DNA of 64,000 nt, from positions 62,397,874 through 62,461,873 of the forward strand of contig NC_034409.1 of NCBI RefSeq assembly GCF_002078875.1, in the 5' to 3' direction. Positions 39,201-54,200 of this stretch are shown one piece after another. The DNA is from Numida meleagris (Eukaryota; Chordata; Aves; Galliformes; Numididae). Position numbers and translations under genes: made by a program. Under the pieces are notes generated by a model. That model made no database searches, was not told the origin of the DNA, and saw only the letters and a program-made list of their open reading frames with translations. Positions within the stretch are counted from its first letter, which is position 1, and each line of letters starts with the position of its first letter.

Positions 39201-42200
39201 GGCTTTTAGCTGTCGTTCTCCAGAGTTGAGTTCTTTTGGTGTAAAGTTGTGTGAGCATTGTGGCTTCATCTCCTGTTGGTTTCCAATAGCCAACAGTAAG
39301 GACTTCCTGGTCAGTTTAATTCTTATTCTGTGCGTTCAGGGCTGTTGGGTCATCCCTGTGTCTTGTGGACTTGGAAGGGAGTGGGCCAGCAGCTGGGCAG
39401 TGCATGCTGCCCTCTGGATGGAGGGTCCTTCCCTTCTGGTGGCAGCCTTGTTAAATTCTCAACCGCTAACAGCATAGTAAACCAAAATGGTTGGTGCGGC
39501 CAATAAACTGTATGGGGTTAGAAAACACTCTGGTAGCCTCTTGAATAGGACAAGAGAAAAGGGTTTCAAACTAAAAGAGGGGAGATTTAAACTGGATATA
39601 AGGAGAAAGTGTTTTGTTTTGTTTTATAATAAGGGCAGTGAGGCTCTGGAGTGGGTTGCCCAGAGAAGTGGTGGGTGCCCCATCCTTGGAGACACTGATG
39701 GTCAGGCTGGACAGGGCTCTGAGCAACCTGATCTACCTGTGGGTGTCCCTGTTCACTGCAGGGGAGTTGGACCAGATAGCCTTTAAGGGTCTCTTCCAAC
39801 TCAGAGGATTCTGTGAAAATCACTGAATTGATCTGGGGCACGGTGACACCTTGTTGTTGTTTGTCCCAATGGAAACTCAGTGTTGAAAGGTCAAAGACAT
39901 CTTAATTGTCAGATTTCAGTTCTGAATCGTCATTGACTGAGTGTTCCCTGTTCAGCTGTTCTTTTTTTAGTGAATGCCAGAAAGGGAGGAGTCTCATCAC
40001 TGCAATCGCTTCACCCAGGATAGTACAACTGGAGGAAGAGAGTCTGCTGATCTGTTGTGCTGGTTCAATGTTCACATTGATAATGAAACAAAACAAATTG
40101 CAACTGTTGCTTGGTTAATTGTCTTATCTGCTGATAAACAGAAGCACCAACATGCAGATAAAAGCAGATGGTGCTGCTCTTCAAGCAAATAATGCATTAT
40201 AATTTATATAAGGACTATATCATGGGGCAGTTTACAATAATTACTGATAGCTGAAACAACATAAGATAAAATGACTGAATAATAATTGATAGCTTTTAAC
40301 AAAAGTCATTAGGTTACAAACCAAACCCGTGGCTCGTAGCCCATTATTTTTGTCACACTGCTCACTTGCTCCTCTCAGCAGGCTGGGGAGAGCCAGAGGG
40401 TCACAGAAAGGAGACTCACAGGTCAGGCAGACAGCTGTAAGGAACGGCATGAGGAGGAGAGGGGAGGTGCCTCGATGCTGCACCAGCACTGCTCAGGCAA
40501 TGGCTGTGAGATTGGCACTACTGCCATCACAAACCCCAAATGCAGCTGCTGTGGGGATTAACTCCATCCCAGCCAAAACCAGTGCACCTGTTTATGCAAG
40601 GGGCATTGTCACATTGAGTAATTTACCTAATCTACATCTTTCTGTGAAGGTAGTGTAGATAAGTCTGTCATGGTTCACCAGCATTTGCTTGCTTGCACTC
40701 AAGGTTGTTTCCATTGCCAAATGTTTCCATTGCAGATGTTACATGGGAGTCTTCCAGTGGTGGAAAAAAGAAACCAAAAACTGTAACTGATTTGGGAGAT
40801 AGGAAGTTGTGATAACATTTCTATTAAATATACACACAATTTCTAAGTACGAAAAGATATAAATAATGGAGGATTTATCTACAATAGTTAAGTGCGGTGT
40901 AATTGTAGGAGTATGGTTCAGACTAAGTGGTATCTGATAATTCAGATTATCACAGTGTTTCCTCCAGCTGTGGCTGTTCTGACATTTATAGTCATGTTCC
41001 TCCTGGACATTTTACATGTTGATGTTAAGCATATCGATTTTAGTTTGCTCTCAGCTATGCTACAGCACTGTTGCCCAAAGCAGGGCACTGCTGTGTGGCT
41101 CTTGATGCCACCTGTCCCAAGGCCCCTTCCAGCAATGCACTGCCTGGGGCTGGGGTTCCCACAGTGGGCTAGGAACCACTATTTCAGAGCTGAAACAGAG
41201 CAGGAGAAGGCAGGAGTTCCACCTGCATAGGTTTGTGTATGTTTAAATGTGCAGGGTGGCCCATTAGGCAGGGTTCTTCCTTTCAAGTGATTGAAATGAA
41301 ATGATGTTTTCTAAGCAATAACAGAGATGGTCAGTGTTATGTAACACAAGTATTGCACTGAATCTTGTATACTGCTGCTATTTACTGCATTGTGGATGTG
41401 TTACCTGTGATGGAAGCCTGAAAATTTACACCTGTGTGTTGTTTCCACTTGGGTGAAAGCCTGGAAGAGATGTTTGGTTTTGTTGGTCGGTTGGGTTTTT
41501 TTTTTTTTGTAAGCACAAGGACCTTAATGCTGAATCTGCCAGCTTTTGCTCAGGGTTTGAGTGAGTACAGATGTGCTTGCTGAAATGTGACTGCTGATGG
41601 CTTGTGTGCTTTTCCATAGCCAGCAGAGCTGTGTTTGCATTTGGAATAACCAGTTGGTCAGTGTGTGGTGTGATGCCTGACTGCATCCACAAGCCAAGCC
41701 CCAAGCACACCTTGCATTGGCCATAACAAGCTGCACAGAGGTCAGAAACACCACTGCCTTGTCTCCTATTGCGACCACAGTGCAATGACAATATCCCCCT
41801 TTATATGTTGAAGCACAGGAAGAGAGTGGGAGGAAACCTTGCCTTCATCTTGATCTGTGAAGTCGGCAAAAACTTCTCTTATCGCTAGGATCACATTAAT
41901 GAGCACGTTTGCATGCTTTTTGCTACTGATTGTGGGGTCTCCCAGCATAAACAAAACACATGCGGGGGAAGCCAGGCAGAGCCCCCATCATCTCCACCTG
42001 AATGTGCGGGACGTGTGTTGTGTCATTGGGCAGTGGCTAAACCCAAACCCAAGCTTTGCTTTTCAACTTTATGTAGACTTGTGTGATGGCTGATTTTCCA
42101 GCTTGAATACCTTGCTATTCACTAAATTGCTTTCCTCCCGCCACCAAAGAGAAGCAAACCATTTTCAATTCAGTTTCTGTTTGATGAGTAATATTCTTTT

Positions 42201-45200
42201 TCTTTTTTCTTCCCCCAACAGGATTTAAACTGCCTCGTAGGAAATAGTAAGTCATGTTTTTCTTCGTTGCCACATTCTCATCAGATCACCCGTTTGGTTT
42301 TTTAACTGGCTTCGTACGGAAAGTCCTTCCTGCTGGAGTCAGAGAGATGTGAAGCGAAGCGCTGCTCTGGGAGTCTTTGGTTTGTTCCATGATCAGTTCC
42401 AGCTAAAACTAAAATGGGAAGTTCTCTCTTTCCCAGGGTGTGGGAAAAGCACACAGCCCTACTTGTTTAGTTTATATTTAAATCTGGGAGAACGCGTTTT
42501 TAAAGAAATGGGATTCTTAGGACAAGTTTTTCAATACGTGTTCATTTTGAACTGTTACATATATGATAGTAACCAATGGAAAATTAATGTATGAACTAGA
42601 ATTAAAAAATGGGACCATAAAGAGTTGCAGCTGAGTGCAATGAGTGTATATTACTGGGTATGAATTGGAGAAGGAAACTGAAGTTATTGTCGGTCACAGA
42701 TTTTAAACATTTTTGGCAAGAGAGGGGCCTGGTTGGGATGGGATTGGATGGTATTTCCCATTGGCAGCTAGGCATTAAAATACAGCCTGGAAGCACAGCA
42801 AAGCCAAACTGCAGCTCCACCATTAAAATTCTGCCTTGACTGAATATTTGATTTAAATTCTGCCTCTTGGTTCTTAGTACATTTTTCTGTTCTAGGGGAA
42901 AGATTTGTTAGTGCTTGGCACGCTTCTCTGTAAGGTACTTCAATTTCACCACATTTTCTATAGATATTTTTTTTGGTAAAATGAGCATCTGAGGATTTTA
43001 TGACTATTTCCTTCGCTTAAAATCAGGCTGTACTGAGGAGGTTTAGTTCTCATGTGGATGCAGGAAATAGCTGAAGAATGTCATACTGAGCTCTGCAAAG
43101 GCTGTATAATCATCCCACCTCTTATATCTTTTTTCTTTTTTTTAATTTATTTTTTTGATACATTCAGAGATCATGGGTATGTCAGTATGGTTCTGCTTTT
43201 TCCCCTACCCCCGAGTCTGAGAGTTATCAGATGCTCTGTTATTAGGTATTTAAAATTTATTTCTGGATTTATTTTTTTTTCCTTAGAAAAATGCATACCA
43301 TTGGGCCTGTGGTCACCACCATCACAGATCTATTTAGAACATTCAAACAGTAACAGTTTCCCACTGCCAGCTCCTCCTTGACGTGGCAGCCTGGTTCTTC
43401 CTGTGTGGGTGCCTCACTCATACTCAGCTATTTTTAATGTGCCCCGATGATACACTTGGACTTTTGTCCCACGTTTCACATATCATGTCTGACTAATGTC
43501 TGTCATACCTGATACTGTTTTCTGATGGGATTACAGGCTGTGTTTTCCCTAACACTCTGTTGACTGACATAAATCATTTTTCTGTCCAGAAGGCTCATTA
43601 GTTCAGGAAAGGCAGTGCAAGAGCAGTTACTGGATGCTGAAGTCAGATGTGTATTCAAATTAGAAATAAAGCAGTTGTTCCGAAAGTTAATTACATTGCT
43701 TAAAAAAACTGCTTGAGTATCTGACGTTATCATTGGAAGGCTTGAAGTAAGCACCAGTGTTATAGCACAGTTCCGTTTCAGCAGCAAGATGGGGACTTGC
43801 TGCATGAGATAGTGAATAAACTTTACTTGACCCAACTAGGTTAGCTGTGATAATCTATTAAAGGATTTCAAGGAAAAGAGGAAGTGTAAATTACCAAAAT
43901 GCCTGAGTTGAGAATATTACAGGCAATTTATAAATTGCTGACGTGCTGAAAGCTGCCTTTCTGAACTATGAAGCAATCTGTCACTTAGATTTACCCTCTG
44001 AGTAACCCTCACCCAGGCGGTAACTGCAGTTAAGCAGACTTTATTCTGCCCTCCGCTGGATAACAGCTTTTATTTTCTGGGCAGGTACCTGCATAGAGAG
44101 GAGCTGGCTGCAGAATCAGACGTGGACACCCTCTGCTCCCAGTAGCCTTGATGTCTTCTCTGACGTTTTCCGTCAGACAGATGGAGAACTGCTCCCTGTG
44201 CTTCGGATAGAGTGGAAGGTGGCCACTGATGGTAAGTGGAGCAAAGGAATGAGGTGTGGTCTAGTAAGGACAGGGAGGAGAATTATGACTTGAAGACTTC
44301 TACTGATTGAGCTGTGGAAGGACAGTTTGAAATATGGGCTTTTGTCTGCTTTGTTTTGCTTTTGCTTGAGGGGTGGTTTTGTTTTTTCTTGAGGAATGAA
44401 TCAGGGTTTGGGGTATGCCAGGGATTCAAGAGTTTAAAATGTTCCCATTAGCATGGGATAATGACAGTCAAAATGGGAAAAGCAGATAAAACCTAACCCA
44501 AGAGTGGCATGTACCTTTATCACAGTAACAAGGAGGAAGAAGACGACTTGTGCTACAAGCTTTTCCTTTTCAGTGCAATAGTAGTGACTGCCTCAGTCTC
44601 ATGCAGGGGAATTACATCTGCAAACTGAACAAATGGGAGTTAATTTGAGAGCATGCAAATGATAGTTCATGTGCTATTAACCCAGTGCAGGTGCCTCCTG
44701 TTTCGGATAATCTAGTTGCTGTAACTTAAATTTCCTATATGCATGTATGCCTTGGTAAAGAAATAATTGTCTTATTAGAGTCTTAGCGAGTACCAGTTAG
44801 TTAGGTTTTTCTTTCTGTCCAAATATCTGATGGATTTTTTTGTTTGTATATGGTGTTCTGCTTACGTGCTCTCATCCATGATATTGCACTTATTCAGGAT
44901 AGGAAACAAGCATGCTTAATTCTGCTTCTGCAGGACCTATGTCTGAGGGTGGTGTAGGGCTGTTACCTTAGCATAGCTGGGAAGCAGGTGTGGCTCAGGT
45001 AACGCAGTTGTTTGGTGTAGCCATTGTTATCAACTTGCTCCTTGGGATTGTTTATATCAAATAAAACAATATTTGCTTTGGTGCCAAAACCGCATAAAGC
45101 AGTATTGGAAGGCAGAGCTAAACACAACAGCAAACAGCCCAAGAATTGCCACGGTGCCTAGAGGATTCAGTTGTCTGCTGCTTTGTCCCTTTATCAGCAC

Positions 45201-48200
45201 AAATTGAGCTCTTGCTGTGCAGGACAACCTGTAAGCTAGCAGTGGTGGTAGTCAACTCTGCACGCCTGGTCTTTAATAACCAGTTATCTCTGTGCTGAGA
45301 TCCCCAGCACCTCAAAGGAGTAAGGCTGCAACAAGTCTAGGCACAGCGGTGATCTCTGTGGGGTTGCAGCCTGCACACGTGCAGCTGACAGGGAAGGGAA
45401 AACACCTCTCCATCTGTGTGTCTGCAGCTAGCATCCGCTATCTCCGAGGGGCCGAGCTGGCTGTGATGCAAGTGAGCAGCAATCAACAGATCTGTGCCCA
45501 GTTTGAATTTCAGAACAACTTGCCTCTTCAGGTCCGTCCAGATGGAGGCCGGGTGAGTGCTAAGGGCTCTGAACTACCATGGGTTTGGTTCTGCTTTTCC
45601 TATCTTATAGCAAGGCTACCTTTTTTTTTTTCTCCTCTTAGTGTACAGACTGGTTAGTCAGAAGAGTTGGCATAACAATCAAGATATCGGGTCTGAGGCC
45701 TGGTGTCATACCCATTTTGTTCTGCGCTTGCATGTAGCCATCTACAAGCTGCTCCACTTAGTTGGTTTCCCTTTCGCTTTTACTGTTCTGTGTTTAAGTG
45801 CTGTCGCTCTCAGTGCCTACCACATGTCACTGTTCTCGATGTTGCTTAAAGCAAACAGTTGTGGGAGTTTTTGCATTCTGTTTGGCTATTGTGACACTTA
45901 CAGCCTCCTTTGTAACTCAGCCTTTCTTTTTTACTTCAAGTTTTCCCTTGTACTGTCTTGATGGGGAGGGGAGCACCAGCCTGGTCCTTCCAGCTTGTGC
46001 TTGGTTTAGGGAACTCTTCAGAAAATTGCTGAGCACCCATGACTGTCCTTACAGAAGAGGATTTTGGAGTTTGTTTCTTATCACCCAGGACTGGGCCAAA
46101 GTTCGTTTACCAACTGAAGCTATTGCCTCTTCCAGAAATTGAACAGCTTTACTGATATGTGGAAAACAGCATAAACTTAGTATATATATGGAATGGGCAA
46201 GTGCGATTCTAAATACTTAGCACTTGCATGGCACTGCAAGATTCATACAGGACTAAAATTTCAGTCTCAAAACTGCCTATTCTAGCTAATTTCCTTTCAG
46301 TTTCAAATGTAATTCAGAGAGAACTCCACACAGTTGTTTGCCATGAGACCATTGTATCAGCTCAGAGATTTCCAAGAAATATTTTTTTTTCCATTCATTC
46401 CAAACGTAAGAATTTGAGACGGAGGACTGACACATTTAATGATTTAATGGATATGAATTATATTGTTATTTTTTCTACAATCAAGCTTCAGAAAAAAGTT
46501 CATATACGACAACAGAATGGGACAGGACCTGTTAATTTCAGTTTCTTGATAGCACAGCAGTCTTACTTTGAGTGTGTTTTGTTTTCAGTGGAATTTCACT
46601 TTTAACCGCTTTGAGGTGGAACCTGGCCAGACTTACCAAGTGACTGTCTACCACCTACCCAAACTGAGTGTAAACGGAGACTACAATTGCAAGTCCAAGT
46701 CTCTCACAATGCCTGGTAAGAGTTGCTCTATTTTCCTTAGGTTTTGAGCTTAGGACTTTGTTTTCTAGCTAATGGACCTGTTTTATTGTGTTGGCTTTTT
46801 TTCCCAAACTAGGCCCATGAACTGTGAGCAAGCTTGGTAATAAAGTAAAAATATTTTTCAGCACCAGTGAAGCTGCATTATACAGACAAATGAGGAATCA
46901 CAATGTGAGACAGGCTACCAGAAAAAAACAAGAAGTCAGAGTGAGGATAGAGCTGCCCAGCTTCATGAGAGCTGGTGATGCAGTGGGAGTGGGGCCTGGA
47001 GCAGCAGTGTAACACTCCTGCATGTGCAGAGGGAGCCTCTAGGGGAGCGTGGGTGACCAGGAGTGTGCTGACTAGGATGGGCAAACAGGGAGCCATAGCA
47101 CGGCAGTTTGAGCAGGCAGAGCATGCAGAACAGGCACAAAGCAGGCTTCTTTCTTCTCATCTGGGAACACGACAGTGCAGCACTCTATTGAAACAAACGT
47201 GGTGACCACCTGCCAGGACAGTCATGCTGAGGCAGAAACCCAGACAGAGGGGCCACAATCCTTCTGGGCTGACAAGAGCACCCAGATGAAGCACCTGAGG
47301 AGAGATAGAGCTGCCTAGACCTTCAGTTGCATGGGACTTCCAGACTCTGGAGTTCCCCAGGGGCCTGAGGAAAGAGAGGAGTGTCATGGGTGCAAGCCTG
47401 CCCAGCTTGATGAACTTTTTGTGCAGGTGGCCAGGTTGTGAGAGGAAATCGCCAGGCTGATATGTGTCCAGCAATCAAAGAGAGAGACATTGATGCATGC
47501 TATCATTCAGTGACATGGGCAAGCCAACAGCACTGTCTGAAGTCTCAGCAAGGGGAAAAAGATAAGCAGGCTTCCATCTGTGTGGAGGCAGATGCTAAAA
47601 ACATGCAGGATGAGGGAGACTGGACCCTTGTTGCTGTTTGGAGTGAAAGAAGGAGCCTTCCACTGAAATCCCCCTAACCAGCAGATACAAAGCTCTTAGA
47701 GTAGAAAGAGAAGAGAGTGTGGATAGTAGTTCAGAACTGGAAAGAAACAACCATATTAAAATGATCCATCTGAGGACACGAGGTAGAACCAGAGCCACCA
47801 AAAATAGGTGAACAGTCTTAGTAACTAGGGAGTTGTTACTGAGGCATGCATTTGCTGCTCACGTAATTTCTCTAGAGAGGTTTGCTGCCTGCCAGGTGCC
47901 CATGTTCCGATATCAGGAAGAGACTACCAGGCATGATAAGCTGGAGGACTGTTATCCATTCCTGCTCTTTAAAACTGGTTCACAGGAGGCTGGAACTAGG
48001 AAATTACAGAATATCAGAAAAGACTTTACATCCCTTGGAAAGATGCTGAAGGGACCGGGAGCACAGATAGTGTTCTCCTCAACCCTCCCTGCTGGAGACT
48101 GGTAACTGGGCAGAAGGAGGAGAACAGACAAGTTGGATGAATGGCTGCATGGATGGTGTAGTGCTCAGGACTTCGGGTTCTGTGATCTACAACACACCTT

Positions 48201-51200
48201 TGAATGCCCAGGCATGCTGACATTGGATGAGATGCAACTGACCAGGAGTGGCAAGAATATATTGGGCAGCAAGCTGGTTGGGCTTGTCATCAGAGTGGCT
48301 GTCAGGTGAAGTCTCTGGTGTCTGGAAAAAAGGAAACGTCAGTCCCATTTTTAAGAAAGGGAAAAAAGGAGACCTAGGGAAGTACACACTGGTAAGGCTC
48401 ACCTTTGTGCCTGGGAAGATCACAGAGCAGATCCTCCTGGGAGAGATATTAAGGCATACGTGTGATGGGGAGGTGATCTGAGATAGCCAGCACGGCTTCA
48501 CCAATGGCAGATTGTCCCTGACCAATCTGGTGACCCTCTATGGTGAAGTGACGGCATCAGTGGACCAAAGAAGGGCATCTAATGTTGTCTACCTGGACTT
48601 GTGCAAGGCCTTCGACGTGGTCCCGCACCACTTCCTTATCTCTAAATTGGAGAGATACGGATTTGAAGGCTGAACTATTCGGTGATTAAAGAATTGGTTA
48701 GATGGTCACAGCCAGAGGGTTGTTGTGGTCTGTGGCTCTTTGTCCAGGTGGAGGCCAGCCAGTGTCCTCCAAGGGTCAGCACTGGGACGAGTGCTCTTCA
48801 ACATCTTTATCTGTGACCTTAGATAGTGGGATTGAGTGCACCCTGAGCAACTTTGCTGATGATGCCAAGACTTTAAACGAGAAGAGGGGAAGTCTAGGTT
48901 ATGTTAGGAAGAAATTCTTTGCTCAGAGGGTGGTGGGGTACTGTTGCCCAGAGAAGTTGTGGGTGCTCCAGCTCTGGAGGTGTTTTCAGGGCCAGGTTGC
49001 ATGGGACCCTGGGCAGCCTGATCTCGTGGTTGGTAACCCTTCCCATGGCAGGGGTATTGGAACTGGATGGTCCTTAAGTCCCTTCCAACCTAAGCCATTG
49101 TATGATATGATTCTGTGGTAACATTATAAAACTTTGTTGTCCTTTATGAGTACTGCTGTATAGGTCTGTTACGCTAACCTTTCCATGATAGTCCTGTGGA
49201 ATATACAAAGTGTATTCATCACCTGTGCTACAAGTCAGCATCGTTGTTTCTGGGATTCTGTGTCCAGCAGTTTGTGAAATCTCTTCTTGGAATAAGGTGG
49301 AGGGACAAAGCATTGAAGTCCAGACACTGATTCTGATTGACTTTAGTTCCTGCAGGGGGAATATTGCCATTAAAATGTGATCACAGAATCATAGAATCCT
49401 TAAAGTTGGAAGGGACCTCTGAAGGCCAACTCCCCAGATGCTATGTTATGCTCTCTAGAATGTTATGCTCTCTATTAAGGTGGACAAAGCCTTGGACTTA
49501 GGGCTCTGAATTTTGAGATATTGGATTCTGAGGGCTAAACAGTAATTCATAACTGAACCTGAAAAGGAGTATGGGTGCCACTCTGAGGGGCTATTTGAAG
49601 GCAAGCTGCATTTCCTGAATTTTGATAATGAAGTGTTCAGCACTGAAGCAGATACAGAAATACTTCATCTGCATGAGCAGGGCTGTAGACTAACCTCATA
49701 CTTTTCACAGACTGTCTCTACTATTTTGATTTTAAATCTTTCAGAGTTGCCACTCTGCTTGTGGAAACTGGAAGTACAGACCAAACTGTCCAAATTAGAA
49801 CAAGTAAAATTTGGTTCCTAATATCAAATTTTAGACATGTGACCTTCGAAGGTACAGTTGGATATGATTTACCAAGAAATTTGATAGAGCTGACTGCTTG
49901 ATTCTTTTTTTGTATATAGGAACATTTTCCTATAACTAAAAAGAACTTGTTTTCCCTGAAGACAGAGAGCATCTGGAGTGCCCTCTGGCTGCACCAGCTA
50001 CTTTATAAATACATGGTTTAAAAACTGGTTCATAACTTCCTTCTCGCTTATGGTTGGCCTTATGACTTTGCAGTTAGAAGATATGATGTATGTAGTGTAT
50101 CACTCAACGTGTGCTGGAAGAGGGTAGGAGGCACTCAGTTTTCATGTACAATAAAGGATAGAATTGGCTGGTCATACTGAGCCCTTCTGGTTTTATCCTC
50201 CTCTGTTCCTCAGAAACCTAATGCATTGTGTCAAGGTCAGCAGCTGCAGGGAGCTTTGCTGATTAGAGATTACCTGTGAATTACAGGGGCCTTAACTTGA
50301 AAGTTGGAAACTTAAGATCTATAATTTTTTTTCAACTGTTTAAGCAAGCAGTTGTAAGGATTTCTTTTCATTTTCGTCCAAGCCTTGGAGGAGAGTTATA
50401 GTTTAGGCTGAGAACAGTAAATCCCACGTTGCAAAATGTTGAATGTGTAATTCTGTATTTGTATTTGTAAAAGGTCCCAAAGAGCGGGGCCAGTCTGCTA
50501 AATCAAGCTCATAGAATTCTAAATGTGGAAGAGGATTTGGGTATCAAAGAAGACTCCAGCCTCCTAGGTTTCCTGTGGGTGAATACTTTTGAAGGAAATT
50601 ATGGCTATGGTGCTTCCAGTCCAGAGATTAGTATGAAGCTTTAATTCTACTATGACCCCCCCTGTACAAGACTTCTCTCAGAAAGTGTTGTCAAATATTA
50701 CTGTTGTTATAAATACTGTATGTTTTCAATCTTCTCTTGTTAGTATCTCTGTAATGAAAAAAACATAGCGTCAGTGGGAGGACTAGTTTGTACATTGCAA
50801 ACTGATGTTTCTGCTGTAGAAATTTGCTGCTGCTTTGGAGCAAAGGTCTACTCATCCAGTTATGTCTCTGGCTTCTGCTAACAAAGTGGTTATTTCTCCT
50901 AAACAGCAGTACAATGTTTCTGACTGGTCACTGATTGTCTGTCTGTCTTGCAGATTGCACGGACCCTCTGATGAAAAGAACCACCCCTTGTATCAAGACA
51001 GGTAGGAATTTGTCTGAGTCGTGATGTCCAGTTGAAATGCTTTTGACATTTGAGAAACTTGAGAATATCTGCACTACTTCTAGGCAGCCTGTGGGAGCCC
51101 AAGATCCAAGCTAAAAGTTTGGATGATATAACTCTGCTTGTGAGCTTTAACCCATGGATGGAGCCAACCCGATACCAAATTCATGTGACCAGTTTCCTGA

Positions 51201-54200
51201 ATGAGAGGAAGTGTAAAATGATCACTCGTGATGTCACAGAGGTAATTACCTTCCTAAATGATACCAATTATATCTTGTGTGGTAATTTAGACAAATATTT
51301 CTTTAACAGTTGTTCGAGGAGTTGGACCCAAGATGCAGGAGATCTGACAAATGCACTTGCTCAGCAATTTCCAAGTTCTTTTCAGATTATTATCTTGCCT
51401 TTGAAAAAGAGAAATTTCTATCAGGGATTTGGTGGATAGAAGACCAAAAAGAGGTTCTCAAAGATGTTTTTTAATGCATGAGGCAGAGTGTAAGCACCTG
51501 CAATGGAAATGGAATTTTGACCTATAATTCTTCGGCTCTTATTACCTTTGTCAAGCTAGCACCTGGGAGATAGAACTAAATAAATTAACCAGAATCAAGG
51601 TACAAGATTTTGATAAATCACTGAGGTAGTTCATTAAAGGTGATGGTATGGGGAGAGTTGGTTGTTTTTTGTTTCACTGTTTTTTTTAAGAACAAGGCAC
51701 TTGTTTGTAACAGGTGTTTCAGTTAAACTGTCAATCAGTTCCTCCAGGTCTTGTGACCTGTGTGCTTGAGAAGCACAAAGCAGATGCAGAATGTCTTTTG
51801 ACATAAGAAACCTCCCTTTTCAGGCATCCGAGGGATGAGGGATACTGAATATTTGTTGCCAGTCCCCACCCTTCCTTAGGGGAGGGCAGGCAAACTGGCA
51901 TTAAGCTTGCTTAATTGTTCCATTTCTTCCATACTTGAAGTTTTCATATTCCATGTAGTGATGCGTGTCATGTTATTACAGCAGGTACAGCTGTGTGCAC
52001 ATTTTCCTGACAGAGATTAATCAGCCTCGCTTTGGAGTCTATCTTTGCTGAGCATTGTAAAGAACATATGTACATTATTATTATATTGATGAATTCTGCA
52101 GGTAACAAAGGACAAACTCGTCTGCTCTAGTGTCAGAGGCAGCAGTGTTGACAGCTTTTTTTAATTAAACACATGAGGAACCTTGTTAATTAAACATTTA
52201 CACATTAAATAACTTCAGATATTAACATTGTTAACTTAGGCTTACAGTTTCTTAACATATTTGAAGTTATGCAATGTACAGATTTGTTTCCTGTTTCTTG
52301 TGCAACCTTAGCGTGCTGTCTTAATAATGTTACTATGTCAGTTACACATGATGGTGGCCAGACCTTTTTTAACGAGAATTAGAAATGTCTGTGTCTTTGT
52401 AACACTGTATTCTCAGCTCAGCTTCTTTTCCTTTTTCCTACTTTCATTCCATTTTCTTCTTCCATCCATTAACTCACATCTGACTTCTGCAGGGTGAACT
52501 GCAACCACAAGCAAATGTCACAATCAAAATGGAGAAGAACTTGAGAGCTTGCTGCAACTACAAAGTACAAGTAGGATCTCGCTGTTATCTCTGTGTCGTT
52601 CCTTCCTCAACAGGGCAATGTGCAGCTTGAGAATTCTGTGTTTTTCATACAGTGTTTCGTTCTGAGATTTGGTGATTAGCTATTACCTACATCAGGGAAA
52701 TAATGATTATTGCAGAAAGAATATTTTATAAAGGTCTTCTTTTAGACAGTGGCTTTTCCTTAGTGTAGAGTTGTCAAGGCAGTCTGAAGTGGGAGTGACA
52801 GGTGCACAACCACAGAAGCTCCCTACCTTGTTAATATATAGTGAACAGTGTAAGAATTCTTGATTAATCTTGTTTTCAGAAGGGGAAGTCCCTGTGCTGA
52901 AGTAAAGGGAATGTAGGGGTAGAGGGGAAAGTCAAGCTAGAACAGAATTGCTTTTAAGAATAGCTTTTGTTTTCTGAATTTATTTTGCCTGCAGATTCAG
53001 CCGTTCTTTGCCATCTGTGGTACAGACTGTTTGAGGCACTCTGCTTTCATCCCATGTTCACCAGCACCAAGTGAGGATTCTATTTCTCTGAATTAGCTTC
53101 TTTTTTTTGTAATGGATGAAAGCTGAATTTTTAACATAACTCTTGTCTATTGCAGGTGTGGGCCCATCAGGTAAGGTGTTCTCATACCCTGAATCATGTC
53201 TTACTTCTCTTTTAATGTCATATCAAATAACAAATGATCCTCCCTGGCCCAATGGCTGGGAAGCGTCTCATTGTACCACTGAGTTCAGAATGAATTGTGT
53301 TACATTTACTTCACAGCTTTAAGAAGGCAAGTATTTGTATGCAGCATAAACCTCAGAGAGCACTTTTTTTGAGATATTTGCATAAAATTCCTTGAGAAAC
53401 GCTTTTGACAAGAAGAGTCTTAATATAAAATTCTTTCTGTCACTTTGCCTAGCTTTTTTTTCCTAAATTGCATGATATTAAGCAGCTTTTAGAGAGAATA
53501 GCTAGCATATATTCATTTCTACGAATGTCAAGATAAATCATGTGCATAATGATTTGACATCCTTTTTTGGCTGCAGCGACACCTGATATAAAAAAAACCA
53601 CCTGTAGTTTGAAAAAAAAAAAAAAAGCCTCACCCAAAATTGGGGGGAAAAAAAAAGATTTTTTTTGAAGGTGTGTTATGTGAAACAGGCAGGACATGGG
53701 CTGCGTACCTGTCAAAGCTGGATAAACATTTCTGTGTAGAGAGAAGGATTATTGGTCTGTGTTTTCAACGTGTTGCACATACAGTTCTTTGTGGAACAAG
53801 TTTGTGGTGCAAAACAGCATCGTGAAAGCAGGATATCATTGTGATGAGTGGCTGTTATAGGATTACCTGTTGTTTTGGGCAGGACTCTCCCTTGGCCCCT
53901 GATACTCAACAAACCTCTGTTCCCGAGTGAAACTCTGTATTTGTGTAAACAACATCTGTGTGCTCTTCTTGTACCACAGATGATATGATGATATGGGTGT
54001 ACTGGTGTATCACTGGGATCTGTGTGTTGCTGGTGGGATCAGTCATAGCAGGTGTCATTTGTATGACCAAAAAACGAGCAGGTAAGACTCCTACCAAGTA
54101 GAAACAAAAGACTCGGTGTTAAAACTATTTTTCCTACTTCTGTGATTGTTCCTCTTACTGTTTCCTTTCTTCCCATTCTGATGTACTGCCACTAAAGTAA

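Larger units (their letters stand above)
42247..46588 (+). other. IL17RA: IL17RA introns 2-4
   Basis: Introns at 42,247-44,084, 44,232-45,427 and 45,553-46,588. No repeat or gene is recognised beyond T-rich runs (for example 43,130-43,160). Confidence 0.5.
46716..50953 (+). other. IL17RA: IL17RA intron 5
   Basis: 4.2 kb, more than half of it CR1 (about 46,890-49,125, plus an antisense head at 49,379-49,445). The remaining part, 49,450-50,950, has no feature I can name. Confidence 0.6.

Noticed and set aside
51050..51439. 129-codon frame around IL17RA exon 7
   Set aside because: Only the part at 51,084-51,241 is exon; the rest is read-through into introns past a good donor.
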